NCBI RefSeq assembly: GCF_037975245.1
Contig: NC_092568.1
Location: forward strand, 3,689,001-3,753,000
Reading direction: 5' to 3'
Source: Apostichopus japonicus
Taxonomy: Eukaryota; Echinodermata; Holothuroidea; Aspidochirotida; Stichopodidae
Length of the DNA: 64,000 nucleotides
The position numbers and the translations under genes are program-made. Shown here piece by piece: positions 1-11,521 of the stretch. The notes under the pieces were generated by a model. It ran no database searches, was not told the origin of the DNA, and saw nothing but the letters and a program-made list of their open reading frames with translations. How positions within the stretch are numbered: the stretch's first letter is position 1; the number at the start of each line of letters is the position of its first letter.

Positions 1-273
1 GATTCAGAAGTGGGAAAGAGTTGGAAACGAGGCAATATCGGCCTGTTTTATTTTCCTTTGCAGCATTGTCCCAACAGAGGCAAGACTTCTAAGAAGAGGC
101 TATCCCTTCCTTACTAGTGATGTTACTTGTAAGGAGCTTCAACAGTAGATTGCCCTTCAGAGGTGCCCCTTTTCTATTTTGACATGTTAGTACAGTATGC
201 CCCAATAATTGAGGTTGGTATGAAGTCATTGAATTGGCTCTTTATTATTTGAACTGGTTTGTATTGTTTACAG
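1..273. other. Non-coding lead-in
   Basis: No convincing coding segment is seen. A pyrimidine-rich tract with a consensus-like acceptor lies near 50-61, and another acceptor (ending at 273) directly precedes the P2X7-like exon, so this is probably intron or upstream sequence of that decayed gene. Confidence 0.4.
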
Positions 274-1205
274 GTGTCATTGTGGCCAATGTGCTGTGAT
301 GCCTACAGCAAGGGAGTGTAGATGCTGCAGCGAAATAGATAAGGACTGTGATGGATGAAGAAGGTGCTGCATGCATCACCTGACACCCAGGTTTTGAAGC
401 TATGTGCCTGAACACATTGTTTCTTCAGACAGCCTACTACATGTACCGTCAACAGTATGGTGGACGTGCACAGGAAAACAGGATCCAAGAGTAAGTATAG
501 AATACATTATTTTTGTTGTATACCTTTATTCATTGCTCTGACCTGCTGTTGAAAGATGTAACAATACAGAGGGTGTATTCATAGTTTAGTTTTGTTTCGT
601 TGTGAAAGGAATAACATTAAGATATAGATTTGATCAAGAAAATTTGTGCACCATAGTTCAAAACCTGCTTCTGATTAGGTCATTTTGACCAAAAACTGGT
701 GTAATGTCCTTGAGGTTAACCCTTATCATGCTGACTGACATAGTAATCATTAACACTGAGCCATGGAACCAAATGCCACAAAAAAAATGTCCACCATGCT
801 TGTGCACGATCCATTTACAAATTTTAGTCCCCGAGATGATGACAATGATCAGTTTGTATAAATGGCATAGCTAGGCTTACTTTAGGGGAGGCAGATTTAG
901 GGGCCAAGCAAATTCTGGAAATCATATAGAAATTTATTTTAAAATTGACGTCCCCAGATGGCTACCAAGCTTTTGTGTGTCTTCATCTTTTATAGCTGGT
1001 TTTAATATGATTATTTTACAGGAAATACAGACACACAGCATACAGACAACTTGCACGGATGAGCTAGCAGTTTTTAGGGAAGGAGTTTTGTGTTGTTCTC
1101 CCATCCTATGCAGTAAGGAGGATTAGAGAAGCTTTACCATCTGAACAGTATGAAGGATTTAAATTATCAAGACTGAGAATGTGGACTGTTTATGCCAAGT
1201 CATAG
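274..1205 (+). pseudogene. Decayed gene with P2X7 C-terminal-like (ballast-type) domain
   Basis: Two exons, 274-490 and 1022-1205, joined by a GTAAGT donor and a TTTTACAG acceptor in matching phase, encode the cysteine-rich intracellular domain known from P2X7 receptors and many invertebrate proteins. Exon 1 reads CHCGQCAVMPTARECRCC, then after a frame change HPGFEAMCLN and LQTAYYMYRQQYGG. Exon 2 reads KYRHTAYRQLARMS and VVLPSYAVRRIREALPSEQY, ending at TAG 1203. A frameshift separates the two parts of exon 1, and in-frame stops occur at 381 (TGA) and 1065 (TAG, where the family usually has a large residue). AATAAA follows at 1369. In the family this domain binds zinc and guanine nucleotide in P2X7, and in invertebrates it is often fused to other domains. 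Here it is probably non-functional unless these are sequencing errors. The family call is strong; the missing N-terminal exons are not identified. Confidence 0.72.
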
Positions 1206-2942
1206 TATCATTTCTGCAAAGTTTTATGGAAACAGGGTTCAGTGCTGTCTGTTTTGTGGCTGAATGGTGAACATTTTGGAATTCCAGCTTACATTTTTCT
1301 GGTTCATGGTATTAACTACAATCTTGGATGAAATTTTACATTTTCAAGTTTGGGAAGTACATAACAGTAATAAATAATAAAAACTCAAGTTAATTTTTTG
1401 TATGTATTCTCTCTTGTAAGCAAAGCTGTCACTTCTAGTAGCCTGCCAACAAAATCTGGATGATTGAAATCTCAAATATACTAGATTAAAATAGAAGAAT
1501 AGTTTGAATTAAGTACCCTAAACCACTATGTCAATGGGATCTGGAGAGCTTAGGCTTTCATTTTAATAAAATTGTAATGAGAATCAATCTGAAATTGTTC
1601 ATTAATCCATGGAATATCAAGGTTACTTGATCATAAATGAGATAAAAAAAATCATATTTTATCCCATGCGGGGAACAAACAGCAAATTTCTGTCAATTCT
1701 TTTCGAGAAAAACAAAAAATTGGCAACATGTTTGAAACACCAAAGTTGCATACAAATAGTAAGTCAGCATGAACTTTACATTTATGAAGTCTAAGCTCTC
1801 TAGAAAGGAATACTTGTCATTGGAACTTTTTTTTAAATATAATGTTATCATTACTAATAGTTAGTTACAATGGAAACCAGATGTAAGTAAAACTTGAATG
1901 TAAAACTTTAGCAACTTCCCTAAAGGCTGGTAGCGACCTGTTAATTAACACTGCTCTGCAGCTGTGCCATACACCATGTGAACAGACGATTCACAGAGTC
2001 GATTGCTCCCCACTACAATGAAACAAAATTAGAACTTGGGAGGCCATCAACTACAGTACTTCAGCAAAGCTTTTGAAATCTGCTTCGGTGTTGTTTTATG
2101 GCATCCTCATTGTTCGGATGAACATAGGAGCTTGCAAGGGGTGGGGGCTCTTTTCTGACAGGAACAGGAAACTCCTCTCCCAGAGTTCCACTTCTGCAGA
2201 AGCTGTTGCAAGCAGTCAAGAAGTTCCCATACATAATCTGTAGAATAGTAAAGATATGAAGAATAATATAATAATAGTTCATAAAAACATACCATTTAGA
2301 TAGAGGCATTCCAATCACTCCACTTCGGTCAATAGGCATGGCACAGTTGTCGGTCAAGTCTTTGGATGCCCAACTAAGGCGACAGCTGAGTACACCTCAA
2401 TTCGTGTGGATACATGGGTCAGGTTTTACCTGACAACTTGTGCCTGAACAATTCCAATATATTTTTTACTGATTACAACAAAAACCCTACACCTGTTTGT
2501 GCACCTAATATTATGGATTATGTAATCTTCAGCAGGATGTGTGGTCATTGTCTCAGTAGCTTAACCACTGTTTATGTAGTAAAGTAAACATGTGGACAGA
2601 GTAACATCCTGTCCCATCCCCTTGTAATCCATGGTAAAAGAGTGTATAAGATGCAACTTTCACCATTTGTATTCAGTAGCAGATATCCAGCCAAGTTAAG
2701 ATATAATATACTCTGTAAAATCCAACTACTTGTTTGTGCCTTTATTTCTTGTTCACATACAGCTGTGACAACTCTACCAGATACAGTATGTATATGCTAA
2801 TTGAAGTAAAGACTGATGGCCTCACCACACATTCCAGACTGCCCCACAGTGTTGGTGTCAAAATTAATAATGATCCTCTTCCCAGAAAGTTATGGCACCA
2901 ATTGATTTTCCAGACTAATCTACTATCAATCTTGAAAATTAC
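1206..2942. other. Mostly non-coding, weak minus-strand coding candidates
   Basis: Up to about 2000 only AT-rich sequence and the AATAAA at 1369 are seen. On the minus strand, 2361-2061 has two open stretches (reading MTDNCAMPIDRSGVIGMPL, then after a GTATGT donor and a TCTACAG acceptor, PVRKEPPPLASSYVHP), which could be terminal exons of the minus-strand gene whose exons lie at 2943-3180 and 4421-4583. The phases across this putative intron do not agree, so I do not annotate them as coding. Confidence 0.25.
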
Positions 2943-3180
2943 CTTGAAGGGTCATCTTTGTCATGTTCAGATGAGTTAACTGATGGAGTGTAGTCCGGAC
3001 TACCTGGCGGTTTTTCGGTGTATCCTGATGTGGATGCCACAGCAGCAGACGGACTATCATCGCCACTGTGAGATGGCCCTGGTTGCTTTGATGGTGTTCT
3101 TGTCTCTGTTGGTCCAGTCAGCAACTTCAATGGTGGTAGGGGGACCAGTGAACACTGGACTTCTACATGTGTTACATTCA
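2943..3180 (-). CDS. Candidate internal exon, Ser/Pro-rich, unrecognised protein
   Basis: A 238-bp minus-strand stretch lies between a good acceptor (TAATTTTCAG) and a good donor (CAAG then GTAATT) and is open throughout. It encodes about 79 residues, starting NVTHVEVQCSLVPLPPLK, then a low-complexity Ser/Pro/Thr-rich linker (TETRTPSKQPGPSHSGDD and onward) ending in charged SSEHDKDDPS. Such linkers are usual between a DNA-binding head and later domains. The neighbouring minus-strand exon at 4421-4583 resembles a THAP-domain end, so both may belong to one THAP-type gene. No catalytic motif is seen. The exon call rests on splice signals and openness only. Confidence 0.4.
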
Positions 3181-4420
3181 CTGAAAATTAGAATAAACGC
3201 TTATTATACCACACACATACAGTATAGGCTGCTCTTGGACAGGGGTCAGCTGCCTAGATGGTTCACTTATCTTTTCTGAAGGAGAGCATATCCTCCTGCT
3301 TTATGTGGCTGCAAAAATATGGGCCACTCACACCATGAGCATTGCAATTGACTTCAGCTTGGTTTCATATAGTATAACTACAATGTAATCTCCCTTCTCT
3401 CAGTAACTATAGCTGTAGCCTTTATATTTTCCTGTGAAGCCATCAGGTATAGCCTCCTCAACCACTCTCGTCAGGCAGGCGGATATGATGGATAAAATAC
3501 AATGTATATTATCCCCTAGTCAGCCTGCCCGATGTGCAGTTTTGATTGCTATTTTGCTTTCAACGAGTACTGTTTCTAAAATTTTGGCCCCTGTACTCAC
3601 TTCTGCTATAGAATACTCTATAGATGTATGAAAGTTTTCCATTCTTGCTTGTATTACCCTAGCTTACACTTCTCTACCACATTTTCTCCCCCAACCCCCC
3701 TGCCTCCTTTTTGTCTGGTAGCTTACCCCCCCCCCCCCCCCATATACATGCCTCAATGTTTTACTGGTGGAGATTCCTTGTATCCCGTTCAAAACTGACT
3801 ACTTAAATCTTTGCCTGTCACCACCCTCCCCTCCCCCATTTCCCAACTGTTTTTCGGTAATATCAAGCACATGTCTATAAGATCATGCTACCTTTAGATG
3901 GAGATGTACATTCTGCAGAATCCTGCCTTTATTTTCACTGCAGTTGGTTGGGGAACAGCTTCTAGATTAATCTAAGTATTGAAAATTGGGAAAAAAATAA
4001 CAAGGAAGTTATGAAAGTTCATTTAAGAAAGCAGTTTGATATGTTTGAAAGTACCTGTCACAAGCGTTTTCTCTTGCAACAAAAATTGCAGCCCTACCAA
4101 CAAAAATGGCAAAATATAAGGATGTCATTTACTGTGAAACATATGAGCTATGACTCTTGAGTATATAGATAGGTGGGGGCACATTATAATATTGGGCAAA
4201 ATGACATGTAAACATCTTATGCTTGTTATTCTGGATTTTTTCATGATGTACCACAAATGAAAGTTAATATAGCCCTAGCCTACGCCTAACTTCATCGTCG
4301 CCGTACCTAATTTAGGGCCTAACTAACTGAACGAAATTATAAGAATCTGGCTACTGTAAGATAGTAATAATACCAAGTTAGTCATTGTTGTAGTAGGCCT
4401 AGGCCAGAAAATACACTTAC
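3181..4420. other. Probable intron; poly-C tract
   Basis: No supported coding sequence. A run of about 15 C at 3727-3742 lies in a pyrimidine-rich stretch (3660-3850). The interval would be the intron between the two minus-strand candidate exons. Confidence 0.35.
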
Positions 4421-4583
4421 TCTTTTCCGATCCAGCTTCGCAATAACTGGTCTACTTGTTTCTATATCTCCTCGAGATTTGAAGATACTTTCTCCAAATA
4501 GAGAAGGAACGGCATTGTCTTGTAGACGGCGAGCTGTTGGTGTTCCAAGTCCAAGTTGCGCGGATAGGCGATAGGAATCGAAA
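4421..4583 (-). CDS. Candidate exon ending a THAP-type zinc-finger domain
   Basis: On the minus strand 4583 to 4421 is open and ends at a consensus donor (AAAAGA then GTAAGT). It reads FDSYRLSAQLGLGTPTAR, then RLQDNAVPSLFGESIFKS and a basic tail ending LDRKR. The pattern R-x-L-x-x-x-A-V-P-S-L-F is the characteristic end (AVPTIF box) of THAP domains, C2CH zinc modules that bind DNA and occur in P-element transposases and many echinoderm proteins. The zinc-binding C-x(2-4)-C half would lie in upstream exons that I cannot find; the region beyond is occupied by the tandem duplication at 4772-6905. The acceptor (GTTAAAG) is weak. This is motif resemblance, not a proven gene. Confidence 0.4.
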
Positions 4584-4771
4584 CTTTAACTGGTGAAGGG
4601 GGCACTGCACACATAAGATTCGCTCGAAGTTCCAAGCCAATCTTTACTTATAGGCAGCTAGGCTGGCTGAGTGCACTGGTACTAAGCTATCGCTGTATAC
4701 AGTGTTGACGAACACGAAACTTTCTTGTACTGTTGTGAACCCATTCTCATCTGATATTTTGTTTACTGTTC

Positions 4772-6905
4772 GTGACGTTTTGTTTACGGCTTTGATCTCG
4801 GTTAGCATATTAGGCATACTTAGTTTTGGTAACATTGGCGGTTCCCCCGTGACGTCATTATCTTTCGGAATTAGCTTGGTTATTAACTTAATTAAAACAG
4901 CAAAGAAACAATTGTGGAACTCCAAATTTGGAATATAGGGTTTTGATATGTAGCTTTTCAATTTGTGTAAGTTTGAAGGAAATCTGTTACGTGTCACTTG
5001 ACCTTTAATCACGAATATAATGTGTAAGGAATTCATATAGGCCTTCTCATTGCATAGACATTTAAAGCCAACATGTAGCTCGCGAGAGTCACCAATTAAT
5101 ATCACGATTTTCCCCGATCGATCAGACGATATCAATTTACAAACTTAACTTTTTCTTTTGAACCAAGCATACGACTTTTTGGTAATTCAAATGTTATCAG
5201 CATTTATGTATTCTTACGTTAGATAATATTAAGTTCATACGAAAATTCTGTACCTTCCTAACAAAAAAGAAGGAAAGAAAGAGGGAAATTGAGGGCCACT
5301 TTAAATTTGGTATGGGTTTAGTTACAGCCGAACAGGAAATATGGTCCTAGCCCTATAACTATAGTATAGGTCTATGTAGGCCTAGTATATTATTTATGTG
5401 TTAGGTTAGCCTACACCGACGTCTATGCCCCCTTGATCATTGATGTTTAAGCCTAGATGCAAATATAAATGTCCCTGTTTCTAAAAACCTCAATTATCAT
5501 ATCATTTAAGTTACTGAAAATATAAAATATACATTCGAATATGTCTGTCAGTGATGACCAATTCCATTTCTGGAGTTTTTCCGTCACAAAATCGTCCATT
5601 TTAGCCTATATATAGTTGTCGAAAAAGGCCGGAGCTAGCCCAACTTGCTCATGTAAGAACCTGACGCTATGAGCCGCGCTTTGACGTTGGCCAATCAGAG
5701 CTGTCAGATCACGTCTCCCGAGCTCTGATGTAATGTTAAACCAATGCGGAAACAATACACAATCACGTGTATACAGTAACCATTGTGACCATGTTGACCA
5801 GGGCTTTCCTTTCAGGATCGTGTTTATTTCAACCCTCGTGACGTTTTGTTTACGGCTTTGATCTCGGTTAGCATATTAGGCATACTTAGTTTTGGTAACA
5901 TTGGCGGTTCCCCCCGTGACGTCATTATCTTTCGGAATTAGCTTGGTTATTAACTTAATTAAAACAGCAAAGAAACAATTGTGGAACTCCAAATTTGGAA
6001 TATAGGGTTTTGATATGTAGCTTTTCAATTTGTGTAAGTTTGAAGGAAATCTGTTACGTGTCACTTGACCTTTAATCACGAATATAATGTGTAAGGAATT
6101 CATATAGGCCTTCTCATTGCATAGACATTTAAAGCCAACATGTAGCTCGCGAGAGTCACCAATTAATATCACGATTTTCCCCGATCGATCATACGATATC
6201 AATTTACAAACTTAACTTTTTCTTTTGAACCAAGCATACGACTTTTTGGTAATTCAAATGTTATCAGCATTTATGTATTCTTACGTTAGATAATATTAAG
6301 TTCATACGAAAATTCCGTACCTTCCTAACAAAAAAGAAGGAAAGAAAGAGGGAAATTGAGGGCCACTTTAAATTTGGTATGGGTTTAGTTACAGCCGAAC
6401 AGGAAATATGGTCCTAGCCCTATAACTATAGTATAGGTCTATGTAGGCCTAGTATATTATTTATGTGTTAGGTTAGCCTACACCGACGTCTATGCCCCCT
6501 TGATCATTGATGTTTAAGCCTAGATGCAAATATAAATGTCCCTGTTTCTAAAAACCTCAATTATCATATCATTTAAGTTACTGAAAATATAAAATATACA
6601 TTCGAATATGTCTGTCAGTGATGACCAATTCCATTTCTGGAGTTTTTCCGTCACAAAATCGTCCATTTTAGCCTATATATAGTTGTCGAAAAAGGCCGGA
6701 GCTAGCCCAACTTGCTCATGTAAGAACCTGACGCTATGAGCCGCGCTTTGACGTTGGCCAATCAGAGCTGTCAGATCACGTCTCCCGAGCTCTGATGTAA
6801 TGTTAAACCAATGCGGAAACAATACACAATCACGTGTATACAGTAACCATTGTGACCATGTTGACCAGGGCTTTCCTTTCAGGATCGTGTTTATTTCAAC
6901 CCTCG
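4772..6905. repeat. Head-to-tail tandem duplication, 1,067-bp unit, two copies
   Basis: Copy 1 spans about 4772-5838 and copy 2 about 5839-6905, with an offset of 1,066-1,067 bp and only a handful of differences (a C-run of 5 versus 6, and single changes near 5124/6191 and 5252/6318). The unit holds a CRE palindrome TGACGTCA (4850, 5917), an inverted-CCAAT-type TTGGCCAATCAG (about 5687, 6754) and a CACGTG-like word, and it ends 168 bp before the GPCR start codon. Open stretches inside (minus strand 4644-5135 and 5876-6202) lack family features and are not annotated as genes. Confidence 0.93.
6754..6765 (+). promoter_or_regulatory. CCAAT-box candidate upstream of GPCR 1
   Basis: TTGGCCAATCAG lies about 310 bp before the ATG at 7074, in the second copy of the tandem duplication, with its twin one unit upstream. 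CCAAT boxes bind NF-Y-type factors. No TATA box was identified at a convincing distance, so the transcription start is not known. Confidence 0.35.
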
Positions 6906-7073
6906 GCATGTGTAAACATAACCCTGATAGCAGTATATCAACAAGGTAATTTTAACCATTGTGGTTTTAGAGTTTAACTACAACCGTTGAAAAATCTATT
7001 CCGTTATATTGCTCGTTACAAGTAACAAGTAACAAAAAGTTTAAAACGTTAAGGAGTCATTAAGGTAAACAAG

Positions 7074-8087
7074 ATGGATACGAACGGAGTTGAAGTTATG
7101 AATTTACCCACCGATTCGCCTGGTTATGTTTTGGAAGATCTGACAGTAAGAAAACTTTGGTCCGTTATGGCGATACTTGTGGCGGCTGTTGGCATTCCTG
7201 GGAATATATTGGTTATGATCGCTGTGACTTTCTCGAAACGATTGCAAACCAAGACCAATGCATTTGTCGTGAATTTGGCGTGTTCTGATCTTGCAGCGTG
7301 CCTCGTCCTTCCGTTCCAAGTTGTCGCTTTGTTGAACGATAGTTGGCCATTGCCAGACCCGTTGTGCACCTTTGTTGCTGTTGTTGTCTGGGTTGGTCTT
7401 GGTAGCAGCGTAGTCAATCTCGCCTTAATCGCATTTAACCGTTTCACGTTAATAACTAAATCTCGTACTCACTACGACCAACTATATTCAAAGAGAAATC
7501 TTGTCCTCATGTTAGCTTCAGCATGGATCATTCCAATCTTCCTGGTTACGGTCCCACCTTTGTGTGACGTTGGAAAAATCGGCTACTCAGAGCGGTATAA
7601 GTTATGTTCAGCTGACTCAGCTCATCGCTTATCGAATGTTTACTCATTCATCAGCAGTGCTTTCGTTGGAGTTCCATGTTTGATCATTATCATTACATGT
7701 TACGTCAAAATTTATCGCTTCATTCGAGCTAAAACTCGCGAACTGTTTTCGAACAACGAATCTAGAGGGGAAAACAAGGGCAACGCCCAATCAGCGGCCT
7801 TCAAAAGACAAGTGAAAGTGACAAGGAACTTGTTTTTGGTGGTGTGTTCGTACATCATATGTATAATGCCCTATGCTATCGCCTGTTTGATACCACCCAG
7901 CTACCCTGCCATTCCTTGGGTGTCGTTATTTCTTATCGCTAACTGTTGTGTGAATCCAATTATTTATGGACTAAAACATCCTCAGTTTAGAGATGTATTT
8001 CGACATATCCTATCGTGCAAGTTTAGACTTATTCCAGAGCCATCGAAGCTATTGCAGACTCTCACAACCAGTTCTAACGACGCATAG
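7074..8087 (+). CDS. Rhodopsin-class orphan GPCR, copy 1 (intronless)
   Basis: A single-exon, 337-residue seven-transmembrane receptor. Visible marks: TM1 GIPGNILVMIAV (N44), TM2 NLACSDLAACLVLPF (D72), TM3 starting at C98 and ending NRF at 122-124 in place of DRY, TM4 W151, an ECL2 cysteine C178 that can bridge to C98, TM5 P201, TM6 with CIMP at 263-266 where most family members have CWxP, TM7 NPIIY at 294-298, helix 8 HPQFRDVF, and C315 as a possible lipidation site. ICL3 is basic (KRQVKVTRN). The NR[Y/F] motif resembles the Tre1/Moody/GPR84/melatonin-like branch; the ligand is unknown. The start is chosen because it gives a full-length receptor, has AAGATGG context, and is shared with copy 2. 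AATAAA occurs at 8716. The two paralogs share about 100 bp of 5' flank. Confidence 0.93.
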   Translation: MDTNGVEVMNLPTDSPGYVLEDLTVRKLWSVMAILVAAVGIPGNILVMIAVTFSKRLQTKTNAFVVNLACSDLAACLVLPFQVVALLNDSWPLPDPLCTFVAVVVWVGLGSSVVNLALIAFNRFTLITKSRTHYDQLYSKRNLVLMLASAWIIPIFLVTVPPLCDVGKIGYSERYKLCSADSAHRLSNVYSFISSAFVGVPCLIIIITCYVKIYRFIRAKTRELFSNNESRGENKGNAQSAAFKRQVKVTRNLFLVVCSYIICIMPYAIACLIPPSYPAIPWVSLFLIANCCVNPIIYGLKHPQFRDVFRHILSCKFRLIPEPSKLLQTLTTSSNDA

Positions 8088-8877
8088 AAGGCTAATTGGG
8101 TACCGTATTTCGAAATAGTAACAATTAATCGATTAATCTTCACAGAAGGCCTGGTTTAGACATGTTCCTTTGAGGAAAGGAAAACGACAACATGATTTAA
8201 TAACTCTTTTGACAATATATTGCGTTAACTGTGTTCCTAGTGATTCACTTGTCTATTCTTGTCTTAGCATTTCTTAGAAAATGAAGTAACACTGTAAACC
8301 TAATTATGGATTAATATTTAGACAAAGCATTTTAGTGTTGATTTCAAATGTTTGGTGGCATTTTTTACTAATCTTTCGAATTTTAGAATATTCAATACCA
8401 TTCAAAATATTAATTAATATTAAATATGTTGAACAAACGAATGTAACCCAATATATTTGCTATATATGCACTGCACATTCAACTCTCAATATGAATATCC
8501 GTTCAATTTAACCTTTTGCGATATGTTAAATGGATGTATAATAAGGGAAAAAATAAGAAAAGACGGTGTTCGGTTTACTTCGGAATCCTACAAAAACAAC
8601 CTTGATGAAACTAATATGCTGAGCATTCTTTGATCATTCTTTGATTTATACATGAACGTGGATACTGGCTCAAAGTATACTGAAATTTCAGTTGTTAAGG
8701 GATACTCTTCTTGCAAATAAATATTGAAAAACAAAAGGTTTTTTAGTATGAAAAATAATAACTGTGTCTGCTTTGCTACTGTATCTGGTTTACCAATTTA
8801 ACTTCATCCTAAATGAGTGTTCGGTACTGTTGATGTTAGTGAGAAGATATTCATATAATTACAGTATATTATAATAT
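8088..8877. other. 3' flank of GPCR 1
   Basis: AT-rich non-coding sequence with a polyadenylation signal candidate AATAAA at 8716-8721. No further structure is seen. Confidence 0.5.
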
Positions 8878-9350
8878 TGTGCCCATTTCTTCTCGAATCT
8901 CCGAAAGGAATATAATGTGGAATACGGGGATGATGCACGAGGCAAACTCAGACAATAACGGAGCGAGAATTCAGTAGAATTAAGACACACTTATTCACCT
9001 ATATATACATATACAGCTTTACAACCTTTCTGAGGCTTAAGGCAAAAGACAACAAAATGTAACAAGCCAAGTCTCTCTAACTCTTAGACGAATTATCTTT
9101 GACTGACTAACATAACTAGTATTATTGGGATTTACCTACGCTTATGTTGCTCATAATCGTTTCCGGAAGATAGAGTAGACTATCCGGAAACAACTCACAG
9201 TCTTGGAAAGTCACATAATATACTTCCGAAACGAGAGACGCTTACTTATATGGCCATTGTTGGCTTTCGGGAGAATCGCAAAGACGTGTAGCGTACTTAT
9301 AGAGACCCTCCCGGAAACGACAACCGGAGATGCTTATTGTACCCGTAACA
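8878..9350 (-). mobile_element. Probable solo LTR (Gypsy-like fossil)
   Basis: Read on the minus strand the 473-bp segment begins TGTTACGGGTACAATAAG and ends ATGGGCACA, the TG...CA layout of an LTR, with a TATA-like CTATAAGTA inside. The flanking pentamers AATAT and AATAA differ at one position, compatible with an aged 5-bp target duplication. No internal retroelement genes are adjacent, so this is a solo fossil. Confidence 0.5.
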
Positions 9351-9577
9351 AATAACAATATTTAGTCGAACGTTTAACGTACAATACGATTTTCATTGCT
9401 GTTTGTTTTTGAAAGTAAATGTATTTACTCAATGTGTTATCCTCACGTCAACATTTATCTGAATTGTCGGTTATTAAAGCTTAATTAATTCAACTGGAAC
9501 ATGAGAGTTTTTTATTATTAATAACAGAATTCATGTTTCAAATTGTAATGAGTTGGAAAAGCCAGAACAGTGAAAGA
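9351..9577. other. Nothing recognised
   Basis: AT-rich interval between the LTR and the SINE-like segment. Confidence 0.4.
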
Positions 9578-9800
9578 GTTCCAGCCTACACCGTGATTCG
9601 AATTCTGACCTCCCGCTTTATATGCGCGCACCCTAACCAACTAGGCCATGGACGCTGATTGTATGTCCAGAGGTTCGAATCCAGTAAGGAGGGTCGTTAT
9701 CCCACTGTAGGATTTTGCCACCTGTATCGAACAATGGCTATAGTTCTGTTTTGGTGACATATTTTGCCCTAGTCTAGAGATCTCTGAATCCTAAGGTCGG
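9578..9800 (-). mobile_element. SINE-like segment with tRNA-type promoter head
   Basis: On the minus strand 9660-9590 carries an A-box-like TGGCCTAGTTGGTTAGGGTG and, about 30 bp later, a B-box-like GGTCAGAATTCGAATCACG, the spacing of RNA polymerase III tRNA-type promoters. A second GGTTCGAATCC lies on the plus strand at 9672-9682, so two heads may abut. No complete cloverleaf can be formed, so this is a tRNA-derived SINE piece, not a tRNA gene. Boundaries are approximate. Confidence 0.5.
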
Positions 9801-10454
9801 ATCTCGAAAGACAAGACTGTTAAATGAAATGGAAATAAACTACCAAGGCAAATATATATGTATATAGCAAGACTAGAAGTACACATTATTAGAACCATAC
9901 ATGGAGACAATGAATAGTTCGTACATCTGTATAACGGGTACTACTAGTTTGCTCCTTCTAGTTAAGGATTATGTTTATATCAATGTAGTGAAAAATCTAG
10001 TACTCTATGATTACCTTCAGAAAGCTATGAAAAATACTTTCAACTTTGTTACAACTAACAGAACTATCGTGGCATCAACAACTGATCTAAGACGTAATAC
10101 TTTAATGTCTACTTAAATATATAGGAGTCAATAGTGAACCACACATTGTTTTATTACTGTAATCCGTTATGCTGTACTACTTTAGTGATCTCAACTCATC
10201 CTTAGTTCTTATGATTTGTTCACATATTTTTCGTTCTATTACAACTCAATTATACAATATCATTAAACGTGTTGTAAGTTAAAACTATAGCATTCTTTTG
10301 TTATTTGTCTGAATGTCATTTGTTCAAATTTTTAATAATCTACGTTATTCTACAACAAGAGCTATACTGCCGCGTAAGCAAAATGACATTGTTGAGATAC
10401 ACTTTGTTGATATATGAGAGGTTCCTGTTTCTATACAACACTACCTATTAATAT
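9801..10454. other. Nothing recognised
   Basis: AT-rich sequence. Open stretches here are short and featureless. Confidence 0.4.
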
Positions 10455-10580
10455 ACAGATACCTTGCATCAATATACGAAAGGAGAATGTTTTTGTACAA
10501 AAGGATTTGTAAATATACAGATATCTTGCATCAATATACAAAAGGAGAATGTTTCTGTACAAAAGGTTTGTTTATATACA
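10455..10580. repeat. Diverged tandem duplication, about 60-bp unit
   Basis: The words CTTGCATCAATATAC and AAAGGAGAATGTTT recur about 60 bp apart with few changes (10463 and 10527 onward), giving two direct copies. Confidence 0.6.
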
Positions 10581-10721
10581 CCAGCCGTCCATCAAATAAT
10601 AAAAGGTATATGTTGCTCTACATTAAAAACTGTGACATTACAGAACCTTTCTGTACAAATGGTACTGTCATTTTTACGAGATTGATCGTAGGAGAAAGGA
10701 CACATTATGTAGGTAAACAAA

Positions 10722-10848
<127 letters not shown>

Positions 10849-10884
10849 TATGTTAAAATATATGTTAAAATACTTTAATAAATA

Positions 10885-11030
10885 TTTAAATTGCCACGAA
10901 CTTCAAATCAGCTAGTGAACGTAAACGTAAAGAAATCGATTGGATCTTTAATATAAAGTCTCACATCACCGGCCTCAACAAAGACTTGGGACCCCTTAAC
11001 AACTATCATGCAGTTCTACAAACATATGTT
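10885..11030 (+). mobile_element. Penelope-like retroelement remnant (GIY-YIG C-terminal piece)
   Basis: The plus strand encodes [20 protein letters not shown] followed by [16 protein letters not shown] before a stop. The pattern basic-RKE-x-x-WI-x-x-I/L...GLN-x-D-L-G is the tail of the GIY-YIG endonuclease domain in Penelope-like elements. No reverse transcriptase is present nearby, so this is a broken 3' fragment. A hammerhead-like motif follows about 140 bp downstream, as such elements often carry. Confidence 0.6.
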
Positions 11031-11170
11031 ATCCGTTCTGTGCTCCTTAATCCGCTTCCTGTATAGTCATTGTTTATTTGGTTCTAATTCCATCATTGCA
11101 ACTTACACTTATCTAGCGTTATACTTTCATTGTGTTACATTTTTACTTTTCATTCGACTGCCAAGTATTG

Positions 11171-11196
11171 CTGACGAAGGTCCCAGGGGACCGAAA
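11171..11196 (+). ncRNA. Hammerhead-ribozyme-like motif of the Penelope-like remnant
   Basis: CTGACGA, then a perfect 6-bp stem GGTCCC/GGGACC closed by a 2-nt loop, then GAAA. This matches the CUGANGA-stem II-GAAA order of hammerhead cores known in Penelope-like elements. One extra A precedes stem II, and stems I and III are not obvious, so catalytic activity is unproven. Confidence 0.45.
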
Positions 11197-11286
11197 ATTC
11201 CAATATATTTTCTAAAACTTTACTCCTTATTTGTCAATTATGAGTCATATCTTATTTCTCTGGTTTTCTCTAATGATAATAATAAT

Positions 11287-11521
<235 letters not shown>

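Noticed and set aside
4644-5135. 163-codon minus-strand open frame
   Set aside because: It lies in the duplicated regulatory-type segment, the frame is shorter in the second copy, and it shows no domain or splice signals.
7104-7447. Antisense open frames inside GPCR 1 (also 27930-28253 in GPCR 2)
   Set aside because: They are shadows of the receptor coding strand.
9590-9660. tRNA gene
   Set aside because: A- and B-box-like words are present but no acceptor stem or cloverleaf can be drawn; a SINE head is the better explanation.
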